From NCBI GenBank assembly GCA_934183325.1, contig CAKPSH010000002.1:1-64000 (forward strand): 64,000 nucleotides of DNA, written 5' to 3'. Below, piece after piece: positions 43,798 through 52,939 of this stretch (position 1 is the stretch's first letter; every line of letters begins with the position of its first letter). The notes beneath the pieces were generated by a model, which saw nothing but the letters and a program-made list of their open reading frames with translations, was not told the origin of the DNA and ran no database searches. The DNA comes from an uncultured Clostridia bacterium. Its GTDB lineage: Bacteria > Bacillota > Clostridia > TANB77 > CAG-508. A program made the position numbers and the translations under genes.

Positions 43798-44556
43798 TTA
43801 TATTGCTCCTTCTTTTTTTACAACAGTACCAATTGTTTTTAATAAAATCTTAGCATCTTCTATCAAAGATCTTTTTTCATAATATTGTACATCAAGATTT
43901 ACTCTCTCTTCAAAGCTTAATTCACTTCTTCCAGATATTTGCCATAATCCTGTTAGTCCTGGTTTCATTTTTATAATTTTATTATAACCTTCTCCCATAT
44001 CCTTTTTTTCTCTCTCTAAATATGGTCTTGGACCTACTAAACTCATTTCACCTTTTAATATGTTTATAAATTGTGGCAGTTCATCCAAACTTGTTTTTCT
44101 TAGAAATTCCCCATTTTTTGTTATTCTAGGATCATTCCTTAATTTTTTATTCTCATCATATTCTTCTTTCGCATCTGGGTGACTTTGCAAATATTCTTTT
44201 AATTCTGTGTCTGCATTTACACACATTGTTCTAAATTTGTAAATTCTAAAGTATTTTCCATTTTTTCCAATTCTTAGTTGTTCATAAAATAATGGTCCAT
44301 CATCTTCATGTCTACTTTTTCTTAATATATATACTACAATTGTTATTGGAATTAAAATTATTATTCCGACAATTGCCCCAATAATATCTACTACTCTTTT
44401 TATGCAATTATACATTAGTTCTGCTATCTTCAAATTTCTTTCTTCTTTCTTATCATCATCATCAGTTTTAAATTCTAGAATATTATTCCCAATTTCGACT
44501 TCATTATCATTCATTGACATTTCCTCGTTTATCATTACTGTATTATATTTTCTCAT
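43798..44556 (-). CDS. Undecaprenyl-phosphate sugar (phospho)transferase
   Basis: A 252-residue monotopic phosphoglycosyl transferase (bacterial sugar transferase, WcaJ/EpsL type) that starts repeat-unit assembly on undecaprenyl phosphate. A hydrophobic helix (VVDIIGAIVGIIILIPITIVV) is followed by RIGKNGKYFRIYKFRTM, TSLDELPQFINILKGEMSLVGPRP and PGLTGLWQISGRS. It lacks the large N-terminal membrane region of WbaP. The first ~45 residues are acidic; a later start (M12 or M14) is possible. It pairs with glf, pointing to galactofuranose-containing glycans. Confidence 0.94.
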   Translation of the reverse strand: MRKYNTVMINEEMSMNDNEVEIGNNILEFKTDDDDKKEERNLKIAELMYNCIKRVVDIIGAIVGIIILIPITIVVYILRKSRHEDDGPLFYEQLRIGKNGKYFRIYKFRTMCVNADTELKEYLQSHPDAKEEYDENKKLRNDPRITKNGEFLRKTSLDELPQFINILKGEMSLVGPRPYLEREKKDMGEGYNKIIKMKPGLTGLWQISGRSELSFEERVNLDVQYYEKRSLIEDAKILLKTIGTVVKKEGAI

Positions 44557-44659
44557 AATTAATCCTCATTTATTCATTAGTATTTTGACTTTTTTCGACC
44601 TAATTATACTATATTATATTATTTTATTGCAAGTGTTTTTGATTATATATTATGTTATA

Positions 44660-45736
44660 TTAAATCTGCTTTTCATCTTTTCTTGTTTTATCAGTTACTC
44701 TTCTAATCTCATTTGCTTCTTGATTTAAAACACTTGACTTTGTTTTTCTTCTTTTTAATAGTTCTATTATTCCAGCTATTCCATTATTTTTCTTTTCTAC
44801 ACCATGTTCATAATCAAATGGAGACTTAATATCCTCATCTGTTGGGACATCATGTATAAATCCGCATAATTCACTTATCAAATTTTCGTTTTCAACTTCA
44901 AAAGCTCCATATGCTCCTTCGAAATCTCCCTTAATACTTTTCTTATTGATTCCTGGTAATCTTTCTACCTTTTCTTGGCTACATGCTTTAGGTATGTAAT
45001 ATTCAATTTTTGATGTTGATTTACTACTTGGTTCAATATCTATGCTTAGTGCATGTCCCAAATCTCTAATCATTAGAATTATTCTCCCATTCATTGATAA
45101 AATCTCTGTCCACAATGAATCCAAATCATTTGGAAAGCCTTGGTATATTTCTTCAGCCAATTTATTTTCTTCTCCTCTTAGTTTTATTGGTTGTCTCTTC
45201 TGATTTTGCTTTTCCCTAATGATGGGTACACATGTTAATATTTCTTCATTATTCATTACATAAGAATGCAATATATGTAATAATTCATTTAATGTACTGG
45301 CACCATCAATTACTTTTCCTAAGTCATGGCTTGTTCCTGCATAAAGTTCTTTTTTTATTCCTTCTTCTAATTTTGTAAGGTTCAAATCAGCAACTACTTC
45401 TCTATATAATTTCTTAATTGAAGCATAATCATATCCTGTATATGCTATTTTTTGAAATTGTTTTTGTTTGTTTTGTTCAATCAAACTTTCCACATCAAAA
45501 CTTATATTAGTAGTTGCCTTTAGTTCTACCATTGTCCTTTTTAATTTTTCTTCAATCGCTATTACACCTTTATACAGTCTATCTACATATTTTATTCTTG
45601 ATTCTTCATCCACTAATTCTGTTTCTTCTGGCATTAAAAGTGCCATTTGTTGTTTCACTTGAAAATCTGCTTCAAAAAATTTTTTTATGCTTTCTAAAGC
45701 TTCTTTTGAAGTTTCTTCCTGTTTTTTTATCTCCAT
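44660..45736 (-). CDS. Hypothetical protein, mostly helical, cytoplasmic
   Basis: A 358-residue protein from the ATG at 45736, which follows AAAAGGAG. It is mostly helical and charged, with no signal or membrane segment. A stretch SMNGRIILMIRDLGHALSIDIE near residue 225 is the most hydrophobic. PFDYEHGVEKKNNGIAGIIELLKRRKTKS precedes a disordered basic tail. I recognise no family. It lies before the sugar transferase on the same strand with a ~100-nt gap, so a link to polysaccharide synthesis is possible but unproven. Confidence 0.7.
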   Translation of the reverse strand: MEIKKQEETSKEALESIKKFFEADFQVKQQMALLMPEETELVDEESRIKYVDRLYKGVIAIEEKLKRTMVELKATTNISFDVESLIEQNKQKQFQKIAYTGYDYASIKKLYREVVADLNLTKLEEGIKKELYAGTSHDLGKVIDGASTLNELLHILHSYVMNNEEILTCVPIIREKQNQKRQPIKLRGEENKLAEEIYQGFPNDLDSLWTEILSMNGRIILMIRDLGHALSIDIEPSSKSTSKIEYYIPKACSQEKVERLPGINKKSIKGDFEGAYGAFEVENENLISELCGFIHDVPTDEDIKSPFDYEHGVEKKNNGIAGIIELLKRRKTKSSVLNQEANEIRRVTDKTRKDEKQI

Positions 45737-45832
45737 ATTTTTTCTCCTTTTGGTTTTATACATAAAGTTTAATATTTATGTCATTTTTTGTCAACATCAC
45801 TATATAATAAGTATCTTTTCCCAGAAAATAAA

Positions 45833-45866
45833 AAGATAGTATTCATTTTAGTAAATACTATCTTTT
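45833..45866. terminator. Terminator-like hairpin beside repeat R3
   Basis: AAAGATAGTATT pairs with AAATACTATCTTT, T-rich on both sides. The plus-strand T7 continues as repeat R3. Confidence 0.75.
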
Positions 45867-45983
45867 TTTATATTCTAAGGAAAGTCATCTATGAAATAGT
45901 GAGTTTCCTTAGAATATAATTATGGAAGAATTAAATTTTCTTATGTGCCTTTGGCACTTAGAAAATGTTATTCTTGTTTTTTA
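45863..45983 (+). repeat. Palindromic repeat, long form (copy R3)
   Basis: The best-preserved copy. Hairpin 1 has a perfect 12-bp stem, ATTCTAAGGAAA (45872-45883) with TTTCCTTAGAAT (45904-45915). Hairpin 2 has AGAATTAAATTTTCT and GTGCC-TTT-GGCAC, and ends CTTGTTTTTTAT. It lies 17 nt from the oleate hydratase stop. Confidence 0.92.
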
Positions 45984-46000
45984 TTTAATTTATTTCTTAA

Positions 46001-47791
46001 TTAGATATCATCTTCTTTTATTACTTTATACTCTTTTAATAATTTTTCTATATCAGTTCCTTTAATAGTTTTTAAAGCCTCTTTTAATGCTATTTTTTCC
46101 TTCAATCCCAAATTCATATCGGTTATTGCTTTTCCATCTCTAAGTTTTACTGTTGCATTTAATAAATCTCTTATATCATACGTACTTCCCCAAACTTCTG
46201 GGACACCACGATCTACATTAAGTAATGTATATACTGCAACCATTGCCGTACGTATTGAATATTCCGTTGTAAATATTGTGTCTCTTTCTGTTTCAGCAAA
46301 CTGTCCTAGAAATGCAAAATTAACAGCTTTATTTGGAACTACTTTTGGTCTATCTGTACCGTTTCTTGGCATAAAGAAAGCATCAATATATGGCATCATT
46401 ACAGGGATTGTATTAGCACTTTTTTCTGCTAATTCTTCAATTTGATTTTCTGGAACTCCTAAATGGTATAACCATTCCATACAAATTTCTTTACCTGTAC
46501 ATTCTCTCATTGTTTTCTTTACATAGTTTCCTGGTTTATCACTAAATAATCCATAAATCCAACCTACTAATTGATTTTTAGGTTGACTTCTAAATTGTGG
46601 TTGTCTATTAAATGTCCAACTTAATAACCAGTTTGAATCTTTAACTGTTACAATTCCGCCTGTTACCACTTTACCTGAGAAAGGATCTCTTCTACATATT
46701 TTTTCTATATATGGTGGTATTTTATCATCTAAAGTTGTTACAGTTGCGCTCATCCAGTTAGTTAATTCAGGATCAAAGCAGAATTTATCTGGATTTCCAA
46801 ATTCTTTATCTTGTTCTGCTATTTTACGCCATAAATCCCAGCCACCTCCTGGCTTAATTTCTGTATTCATTTCAGCTGGTGTATTTTGACTTCCCATACT
46901 TGAATTTTCTACACATCCACCATTTGTAATAAATACTAAGTCATTTTCTGTTAAGTCTATACTTGATTCTTCTCCATCTTTTGTAATAATTATATTTTTA
47001 GCTATTTTTTTATATTCACTTATTTCAAATTGTACATTTTCTACTTTAGTACCATAATGAAATTGAACATCATGTTTTTTCAAATATTCTATCATTGGCA
47101 ATATCATAGATTCATATTGATTATATTTTGTAAATCTTAATGCTGTAAAATCAGGTAATCCTCCTATATGATGTATAAATCTTTTTATATAAAGTTTCAT
47201 TTCCAGAGCACTATGCCAGTTTTCAAATGCGAACATAGTTCTCCAATATAACCAGAAATTAGAATTTAATACTTCATCGGAAAAATAATCTGTTATCTTT
47301 TTATCGTATAAATCTTCATCTGGTGTAAAGAATAATTTCATTATTTCCATTGCACCTTTATCTGAAATAGAAAACTTTCTATCAGTATGTGCATCTTCTC
47401 CTCTATTTATTGTTGCACGCATTAAAGAATAGTTTGGATCTTCTTTATTTAACCAATAATATTCATCTAATACACTTACACCTTCTGTTTCAATAGATGG
47501 TATTGAATGAAATAAATCCCACATACATTCGAAGTGGTTGTCCATTTCTCTTCCACCACGCATTACATATCCTAATCCGTCATATAAATATCCATCACAT
47601 GCTCCTCCTGGAATTGGATCTTTTTCTAGAATATGAATATTTTTTCCTTTCATTTGTCCATCTCTAACTAAGAAACATGCAGCTGATAATGCTGCTAATC
47701 CTGAACCCACTATATATGCTGATTTTTTGTCTACATCTACCGGCTTTTTTGGTCTTGCAAAAGCCTCATAATTTCCACTACTATAATACAT
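46001..47791 (-). CDS. ohyA: Oleate hydratase (myosin-cross-reactive antigen family)
   Basis: A 596-residue FAD-dependent fatty acid hydratase adding water to cis-9 double bonds of oleate and linoleate, which detoxifies unsaturated fatty acids in gut bacteria. Motifs: the FAD site YIVGSGLAALSAACFLVRDG (26-45), EKDPIPGGACDG, RGGREMDNHFECMWDL, KLYIKRFIHHIGGLPDF and the C-terminal RNGTDRPKVVPN with GQFAETERDTIFTTEYSIRTAMVAVY. Full length. A TetR regulator lies directly upstream on the same strand and may control it. Confidence 0.97.
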   Translation of the reverse strand: MYYSSGNYEAFARPKKPVDVDKKSAYIVGSGLAALSAACFLVRDGQMKGKNIHILEKDPIPGGACDGYLYDGLGYVMRGGREMDNHFECMWDLFHSIPSIETEGVSVLDEYYWLNKEDPNYSLMRATINRGEDAHTDRKFSISDKGAMEIMKLFFTPDEDLYDKKITDYFSDEVLNSNFWLYWRTMFAFENWHSALEMKLYIKRFIHHIGGLPDFTALRFTKYNQYESMILPMIEYLKKHDVQFHYGTKVENVQFEISEYKKIAKNIIITKDGEESSIDLTENDLVFITNGGCVENSSMGSQNTPAEMNTEIKPGGGWDLWRKIAEQDKEFGNPDKFCFDPELTNWMSATVTTLDDKIPPYIEKICRRDPFSGKVVTGGIVTVKDSNWLLSWTFNRQPQFRSQPKNQLVGWIYGLFSDKPGNYVKKTMRECTGKEICMEWLYHLGVPENQIEELAEKSANTIPVMMPYIDAFFMPRNGTDRPKVVPNKAVNFAFLGQFAETERDTIFTTEYSIRTAMVAVYTLLNVDRGVPEVWGSTYDIRDLLNATVKLRDGKAITDMNLGLKEKIALKEALKTIKGTDIEKLLKEYKVIKEDDI

Positions 47792-47865
47792 AGTTTATCA
47801 ACCTCCTTATTTACTATGTGTAATTATCTTATATATAATACTTATTTTTTACAATAAACAAAAAA

Positions 47866-47905
47866 AGGATTTTGTAAAAAATTATTACATAATCCTATTT
47901 TTGTT
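47866..47905 (-). terminator. Terminator after the TetR gene
   Basis: AGGATT(a)TGTAA pairs with TTACA(a)AATCCT, then T7 on the minus strand. Confidence 0.8.
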
Positions 47906-47908
47906 TAG

Positions 47909-48472
47909 TTAGGTTGACATTTTCTTTATTGCATTTTCAAAACTGCCTGAAATCATAATATTTAATTTATTTATTATATTTTGTGGATTTTCCTTCATAT
48001 TATTTATAATCCAATTTTCTATTACTCCTGCAAATCCATATTTATAAAAATCAGCAATAAATTTTTTGTTTTCTTGTGTTATATTATATTCTTTAGATAA
48101 ATCATCAACTATTTCTATAAATATCGTATTGTATTGTTTAAATAGAAAATCAAGTAAGAATTTTCTACTAAGTGAATTATAAACTTTCATAATAAAAAAT
48201 TTATTTTCTAACATGTAGTTTAACACATACATAAATTGTTCTTGCCAATTATCAATAGTTGTTTCCTTTTCTATTTTTTCAACTACTTCATTAGCAAAAA
48301 TCCATTCTAACAAGTCATAAATATCCCTAAAATGATAATAAAATGTTTGTCTATTTATTCCACACTCATTTGATATATCATTTATCGTTATTTTATCTAA
48401 ATCTTTAACAATCAATAGCTTCTTTAATGCTTGAGCCATTGCAATTTTTGTAATTTTAGACATTTTTATCAA
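47909..48472 (-). CDS. TetR-family regulator (DhaS-like)
   Basis: A 187-residue repressor-type protein. The HTH near residues 10-55 reads AMAQALKKLLIVKDLDKITINDISNECGINRQTFYYHF, typical of the TetR subgroup with a TetR_C_8-like domain (DhaS). The C-terminal half is helical and should bind a ligand. It starts directly after the hydrolase stop, so the two are coexpressed; oleate hydratase follows after a terminator and ~120 nt. A role in sensing fatty acids is inference from neighbours. Confidence 0.87.
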   Translation of the reverse strand: MIKMSKITKIAMAQALKKLLIVKDLDKITINDISNECGINRQTFYYHFRDIYDLLEWIFANEVVEKIEKETTIDNWQEQFMYVLNYMLENKFFIMKVYNSLSRKFLLDFLFKQYNTIFIEIVDDLSKEYNITQENKKFIADFYKYGFAGVIENWIINNMKENPQNIINKLNIMISGSFENAIKKMST

Positions 48473-49375
48473 CTACTTCCTGAAAAAATTTAATACATCC
48501 CTATATACTTTTTCATACTCTTCTTCATTTAAAATCTCGTGTCTCAATTCTTTATACAATATCATTTCTATTTTAGAATATCCAATATCATTTAAGAATT
48601 GTTGCAATTTTTCATAGTGTCCTTTACTTTGAATTACAGGATCATCTTCTCCTGCTATTAATAGTATTGGTAAATTCTTATTTTTTGTCTTATATAATTT
48701 CTTTTTAAATGCATTTTTCAATAGCTTATATAAATTTATAAAACCATTAGTTGTAAAAACAAATCCACAAAGCTCATCATCGTTATATATGCTAACATTA
48801 TTTAGATTTTTTGATAGCCATTCATTTTCTTTTCCATATTTTTTATTATAACTGCTAAATGTCAGCTTATTTAAAACTTTATTTTCTTTTTTTCCTTGTC
48901 CAATAAGCTTGAAAAAATAAGCACAAATTATACCAATATCAGTAAATGGATTCTTTGTGGGTGCACCACATAATACCAGTTTAGATATTTCATTATCATA
49001 ATTCTGTATATAATTTCTAGCCACAAGTGTTCCCATGCTATGACTAAATAAAAAAACTTCTTTCTCCCTAAACTTTTCTTTTATGTATTTTGTAACATCG
49101 TGTAAATCATTTACAATATAATTTATATCTTCTGTATAAAAATAGCCTAAATCTTCTTTTCTTTTTACACTTTTTCCATGTCCTCTATGGTCATTTATTA
49201 CACATATATATCCATTATCAGATAAAAATTCCATAAAATTAAAATATCTTTCTTTATGTTCTGACATTCCATGTGAAATTTGAACAATCCCGCGTACTTC
49301 TTGTTTCGGTATAGTGTATGCTATGTCTATTTCTAAATTATCACTACTTGACTTAATTTTATCATATTCAATCAT
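48473..49375 (-). CDS. Alpha/beta hydrolase (monoacylglycerol lipase / lysophospholipase type)
   Basis: A 300-residue serine hydrolase. Motifs: the oxyanion region QISHGMSEHKERY near residue 34, NDHRGHGKS, the nucleophile elbow FSHSMGTLVARN near 112, the Asp in AGEDDPV near 245 and the His in ELRHEILNE near 280. The closest functional type is monoacylglycerol lipase/PldB. It is followed by TetR and then oleate hydratase, so the three may form a fatty-acid release and detoxification group. Confidence 0.9.
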   Translation of the reverse strand: MIEYDKIKSSSDNLEIDIAYTIPKQEVRGIVQISHGMSEHKERYFNFMEFLSDNGYICVINDHRGHGKSVKRKEDLGYFYTEDINYIVNDLHDVTKYIKEKFREKEVFLFSHSMGTLVARNYIQNYDNEISKLVLCGAPTKNPFTDIGIICAYFFKLIGQGKKENKVLNKLTFSSYNKKYGKENEWLSKNLNNVSIYNDDELCGFVFTTNGFINLYKLLKNAFKKKLYKTKNKNLPILLIAGEDDPVIQSKGHYEKLQQFLNDIGYSKIEMILYKELRHEILNEEEYEKVYRDVLNFFRK

Positions 49376-49389
49376 ATATTTCTCCTTTT

Positions 49390-50481
49390 TTATTTTAAAG
49401 AACTGCTATTATTTATAACTAATGTACTATATATAAATAATACATCTTGATTAGTAAAGTCAATATACTGATTTAGTATTTTAGGTGATATATATCTTGT
49501 GTCTACCAATGTTATTTTACTATATAAGCTTACTAATAGAGGTATTAAACTACTGGCATATGAGTCTCTAAATACAATTAACTCTTTTCCGTTTTTATTT
49601 TCCGGATTGTCTATTCTTATAAGCGAAACTGCTCCTGATAAATAAATATCATATTTATCCATCGAGCTCTTTTTACTCATATCATACACATCTGTTGTTT
49701 TCTCATTTTCATAATTGTATACAATACAATTATTCAATATATTGTTTCTTAATATTTTTAAATTATCGCTTTCTTGTACAATTGGTAATTGTCCTGAATA
49801 TACCCCTTTAAATTCTCCTATATTCTCCTCATTATATTCTGTATCTTCTATATTCAAATTCATACTATCTGATATTACCTTAGCAATTTTTATAAGTTTT
49901 TCTTGCTTCCAGTGTGTATCAGTTTTATAGTAATCTTCTAGTTCTAAATTATCTTTAATATTTATGTATTCGGCAAAATTTAAATTTTCTTTCATTATTT
50001 CTTCAAGTCTATTATAATCAATTTTTAAATTTCCATTATTAACAAAATAATTCTTATCTGGCACTATTGTATAGTAAATTTCATTTTCATCTGTTAAATA
50101 TTGTTCTTTTATATTTTTTATCTTTTTAGTAATGTTTACTATTGACTTTTCATTTAAAGGATAATTCTGTGAAATTATATATCCACCATATTCATATAAA
50201 TTGTTGTAATCTTTCTTTCCAAATAATTTAAATTCTATGTCAATTTTTAATTTTCTAAAGAATTCTCTTTCAATAAATTGATCCATTGTATATTTTTCAA
50301 ATTTATTTGATGCTGTTCCGTCAAATATTTTAGATGCTGTAATTTGTGGAAATTGTTCAAGTTTTCTTCTTTCGGAAATAGAAATTTCCTCATCCTTCTT
50401 TATTATATTTATAAAAAATAGTACTATAATAACACCAAAGAATAGAAATGTTATTATAATGTTTTTTACTTTATTTTTCAT
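49390..50481 (-). CDS. DHHW-type (AlgX/AlgJ-like) acylation partner protein
   Basis: A 363-residue membrane-anchored extracytoplasmic protein: signal anchor NIIITFLFFGVIIVLFFI, then LEQFPQITASKIFDG, YYTIVPDKNYF, the TDTHWKQEK motif (Asp and His of the SGNH-like catalytic site) and VFRDSYASSLIPLL near 310. Such DHHW proteins work with MBOAT acyltransferases to O-acetylate extracellular polysaccharide. It starts 12 nt after the MBOAT gene, confirming the pair. Confidence 0.88.
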   Translation of the reverse strand: MKNKVKNIIITFLFFGVIIVLFFINIIKKDEEISISERRKLEQFPQITASKIFDGTASNKFEKYTMDQFIEREFFRKLKIDIEFKLFGKKDYNNLYEYGGYIISQNYPLNEKSIVNITKKIKNIKEQYLTDENEIYYTIVPDKNYFVNNGNLKIDYNRLEEIMKENLNFAEYINIKDNLELEDYYKTDTHWKQEKLIKIAKVISDSMNLNIEDTEYNEENIGEFKGVYSGQLPIVQESDNLKILRNNILNNCIVYNYENEKTTDVYDMSKKSSMDKYDIYLSGAVSLIRIDNPENKNGKELIVFRDSYASSLIPLLVSLYSKITLVDTRYISPKILNQYIDFTNQDVLFIYSTLVINNSSSLK

Positions 50482-50493
50482 TTGCCCACCACC

Positions 50494-51885
50494 TTAAAAT
50501 CTAAAATACAAAAATGGATTATATGAATTATCAATTGAATATGCTGTGCATATTACCAATAATACTATCATTGCAATTGGTTCTATTATATTTATAATCT
50601 CATTCATGACCTTATTTCTTTTTAATTTTTCAATTATTTTTTTAATAATTGGTGTTGCTCCTATTATTGCTATTATAATAATTACTGCATAACTTCTCAA
50701 GTAATATAATGAATAATTATTTATAAATACTTCTCCATTTATTCCAAATAGTCCTTTAATATTATTAAATGCCTCACCTATATTATTTGCATTGAATATA
50801 ATAAAGCTTATCATAACTATAAATAATACATATATTCTTTTTATAATATCAGGCATTTTTTCTAAATATTTGCCAATTAGTAGTTTTTCAATCAAAAGTA
50901 TTACTCCAAACATTAATCCCCATATTACAAAATTCCAACTAGCTCCATGCCATAGTCCTGTTAAAGCCCAAACTATAAATATATTTCTTATTAATTTCTT
51001 TGCTCCAACTCTACTTCCGCCTAATGGGATATAAACATAATCTCTAAACCAAGAACCTAAAGATATATGCCATCTTCTCCAGAACTCTGTTATACTTTTA
51101 GATATATATGGATAATTAAAGTTTTCTAAGAAATCAAATCCGAATATTTTTCCTAATCCTATAGCCATATCTGAATATGCAGAAAAATCGAAATAAATTT
51201 GTAGCATATAGCTTATTGCAAATATCCAATAAAATATTATACTTTTTTCATTACTTGATGTAAATGATAAACACAATTCTCCAAGCATATTCGCAATTAA
51301 TATTTTTTTAGCCAATCCTATAGTAAACCTTTTTGCTCCATAAGCAATTTTCTCAAAGCTATGTGTTCTATTATCTAATTCTTCTGCAATTGTTTCATAT
51401 CTAACTATAGGACCTGCAATTAATTGTGGAAATAGAGATACATATGTAGCTAGTTTCAAAAAGTTTTTCTGTACAGGTACTTTTCCTTTAAATACGTCTA
51501 CTTCATAGCTAATTATTTGAAATGTGTAAAAGGATATTCCTATCGGTAATGCTAATCTTAGCAAATTTATTTTTGAACAAAATATATTATTAATATTAGT
51601 TATAATAAAATCTGTATATTTAAAAAATCCTAATAATCCTATATGTATTGCTAATAAGATTATAAATATTGCCTTATTTTTGTATTTGTCTACTAAAATT
51701 GTTCCACAATAGGCTACTAGAATTTCTATTAACATTAAAAATATATATTTAGGTTCACCATAAAAATAAAATATCATGGACATTACAAATAATACCACAT
51801 TTTTTAATTTTTTTGGCACGCAAAAATATATAATTAAAGTAATTGGTAAGAAGTAATATAAAAAACTTATATTAGTAAATAACAT
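50494..51885 (-). CDS. MBOAT-family membrane O-acyltransferase (AlgI-like)
   Basis: A 463-residue multi-pass membrane enzyme. The start at 51885 (MLFTNISFLYYFLPI) follows GGAGG. Motifs: ALPIGISFYTFQIISYEVDVFKG, PQLIAGPIVRY, YFDFSAYSDMAIGLGKIFG, NFNYPYISKSITEFWRRWHISLGSWFRDYVYIPLGGSR and LWHGASWNFVIWG with the catalytic His. It passes acyl groups across the membrane to the DHHW partner encoded next. The polymer modified is unknown. Confidence 0.95.
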   Translation of the reverse strand: MLFTNISFLYYFLPITLIIYFCVPKKLKNVVLFVMSMIFYFYGEPKYIFLMLIEILVAYCGTILVDKYKNKAIFIILLAIHIGLLGFFKYTDFIITNINNIFCSKINLLRLALPIGISFYTFQIISYEVDVFKGKVPVQKNFLKLATYVSLFPQLIAGPIVRYETIAEELDNRTHSFEKIAYGAKRFTIGLAKKILIANMLGELCLSFTSSNEKSIIFYWIFAISYMLQIYFDFSAYSDMAIGLGKIFGFDFLENFNYPYISKSITEFWRRWHISLGSWFRDYVYIPLGGSRVGAKKLIRNIFIVWALTGLWHGASWNFVIWGLMFGVILLIEKLLIGKYLEKMPDIIKRIYVLFIVMISFIIFNANNIGEAFNNIKGLFGINGEVFINNYSLYYLRSYAVIIIIAIIGATPIIKKIIEKLKRNKVMNEIINIIEPIAMIVLLVICTAYSIDNSYNPFLYFRF

Positions 51886-51914
51886 TATTTTCCTCCATAA
51901 AATTTTTTTACAAT

Positions 51915-51987
51915 TAAAAAACAAGAATAACATTTTCTTAGGAAACTCTCTATTTCATAGATGACTTTCCTTAGATTATAAAAAATA
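51915..51987 (-). repeat. Palindromic repeat, short form, inverted (copy R4)
   Basis: Read on the minus strand, it has the same internal deletion as R2: TCTAAGGAAAGTCATCTATGAAATAG, the right arm TTTCCTAAG, then AAAATGTTATTCTTG. It starts at the T-tract of the terminator for the 52025 gene. Confidence 0.88.
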
Positions 51988-52010
51988 TTAGGCAGAGATT
52001 TTTCTCTGCC
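51984..52010 (-). terminator. Terminator of the 52025-52615 gene
   Basis: GGCAGAGA-AAAA-TCTCTGCC, then TAATATTTTTT on the minus strand. Confidence 0.88.
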
Positions 52011-52024
52011 TTATTTTCAAAGTT

Positions 52025-52615
52025 CTATTGAACAACCCTCTCTGGTGGAAGATCTATGTCCTCATTATCTCCTGTTCTTTCTAATTCTTTTCCGTTTTGA
52101 TTATTTATTATATTTTTAAATTCATTATATACTGATGTTGCCCATTCGTCATCTGACATTACAGAGAAAATTATATTTCCATAGTTTGTAACATATAATT
52201 TTTCTGCTGATACACAAATCCATTTATTCATATCTGCATTGTCTAATATTTCTTGTTTCATTTTTTCAATGTCAGCTCCATCTTTTACCTTTATAACCAT
52301 TGCAGAATATGCTTGTGAACTCATCATTGGCTCTGATACAACTAATTTATCAATGTTATTAGGTTCTGTAACTCCTGTATATGTTATTACTTGAGATTCG
52401 TCTGATGTATCAATCTTCATTATCTCTAAAGATGGTAATTGATCTTCTAATTTTGAATATATTGTATTTAACATTGCTTCCATATCTTTTACATTTTCAA
52501 TTTTAATTGCATCTCCATCTTTTTTTGTTTTATTGCTATTTATAGCAACTACACCTATAATAATTGCAATTACTGCTATTATTGCAACTATTACCATAAT
52601 CGTTTGTTTTTTCAT
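52025..52615 (-). CDS. Membrane-anchored extracytoplasmic protein, DUF4358-like
   Basis: A 196-residue protein with an N-terminal signal anchor (TIMVIVAIIAVIAIIIGVVAI) and an extracytoplasmic domain. The stretch SSQAYSAMVIKVKDGADIEKMKQEIL followed by a central strand (GNIIFSVMS) resembles the DUF4358 pattern of clostridial lipoproteins, though there is no lipobox Cys. The function is unknown. It stands alone with its own terminator. The family call is tentative. Confidence 0.7.
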   Translation of the reverse strand: MKKQTIMVIVAIIAVIAIIIGVVAINSNKTKKDGDAIKIENVKDMEAMLNTIYSKLEDQLPSLEIMKIDTSDESQVITYTGVTEPNNIDKLVVSEPMMSSQAYSAMVIKVKDGADIEKMKQEILDNADMNKWICVSAEKLYVTNYGNIIFSVMSDDEWATSVYNEFKNIINNQNGKELERTGDNEDIDLPPERVVQ

Positions 52616-52756
52616 AAAAAACTTCCTCCTTGTTTTTTCGTCATTATATCTTATTAAAATTTTTTCGTCAATACACTTTATTATTTATTTCGAGAGAAAA
52701 ACATTATTATTTTATAAACTTCATTTATATATTTTTAATTCAAATATATTGACTTC

Positions 52757-52939
52757 TTATATATCAAATTGTTCTTCTACTATCTTCTCTGTTTTTTTTA
52801 CTTCATTCTCAAATCCTGTGAGTGCTGCGAATGGGGCAAATTGTGCTGCTCTTGCTTCATATGACATTCGTGGATGTTTTAATGAAGTATGATGTTCCAT
52901 ATTAATAATATCACTATATTTGTTTATATTATCATTCAT
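52757..52939 (-). CDS. YolD-like small protein
   Basis: A 60-residue protein with the characteristic HPRMSYEARAAQFAPFAALTGFE (residues 22-44). Such proteins are encoded next to UmuC-like Y-family polymerases and are predicted to act as an alternative UmuD-like partner. Its ATG overlaps the TGA of the frame-corrected polymerase (ATGA at 52936-52939), and its GGAGG site lies in that gene's last codons. This supports translational coupling and the corrected polymerase end. Confidence 0.9.
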   Translation of the reverse strand: MNDNINKYSDIINMEHHTSLKHPRMSYEARAAQFAPFAALTGFENEVKKTEKIVEEQFDI

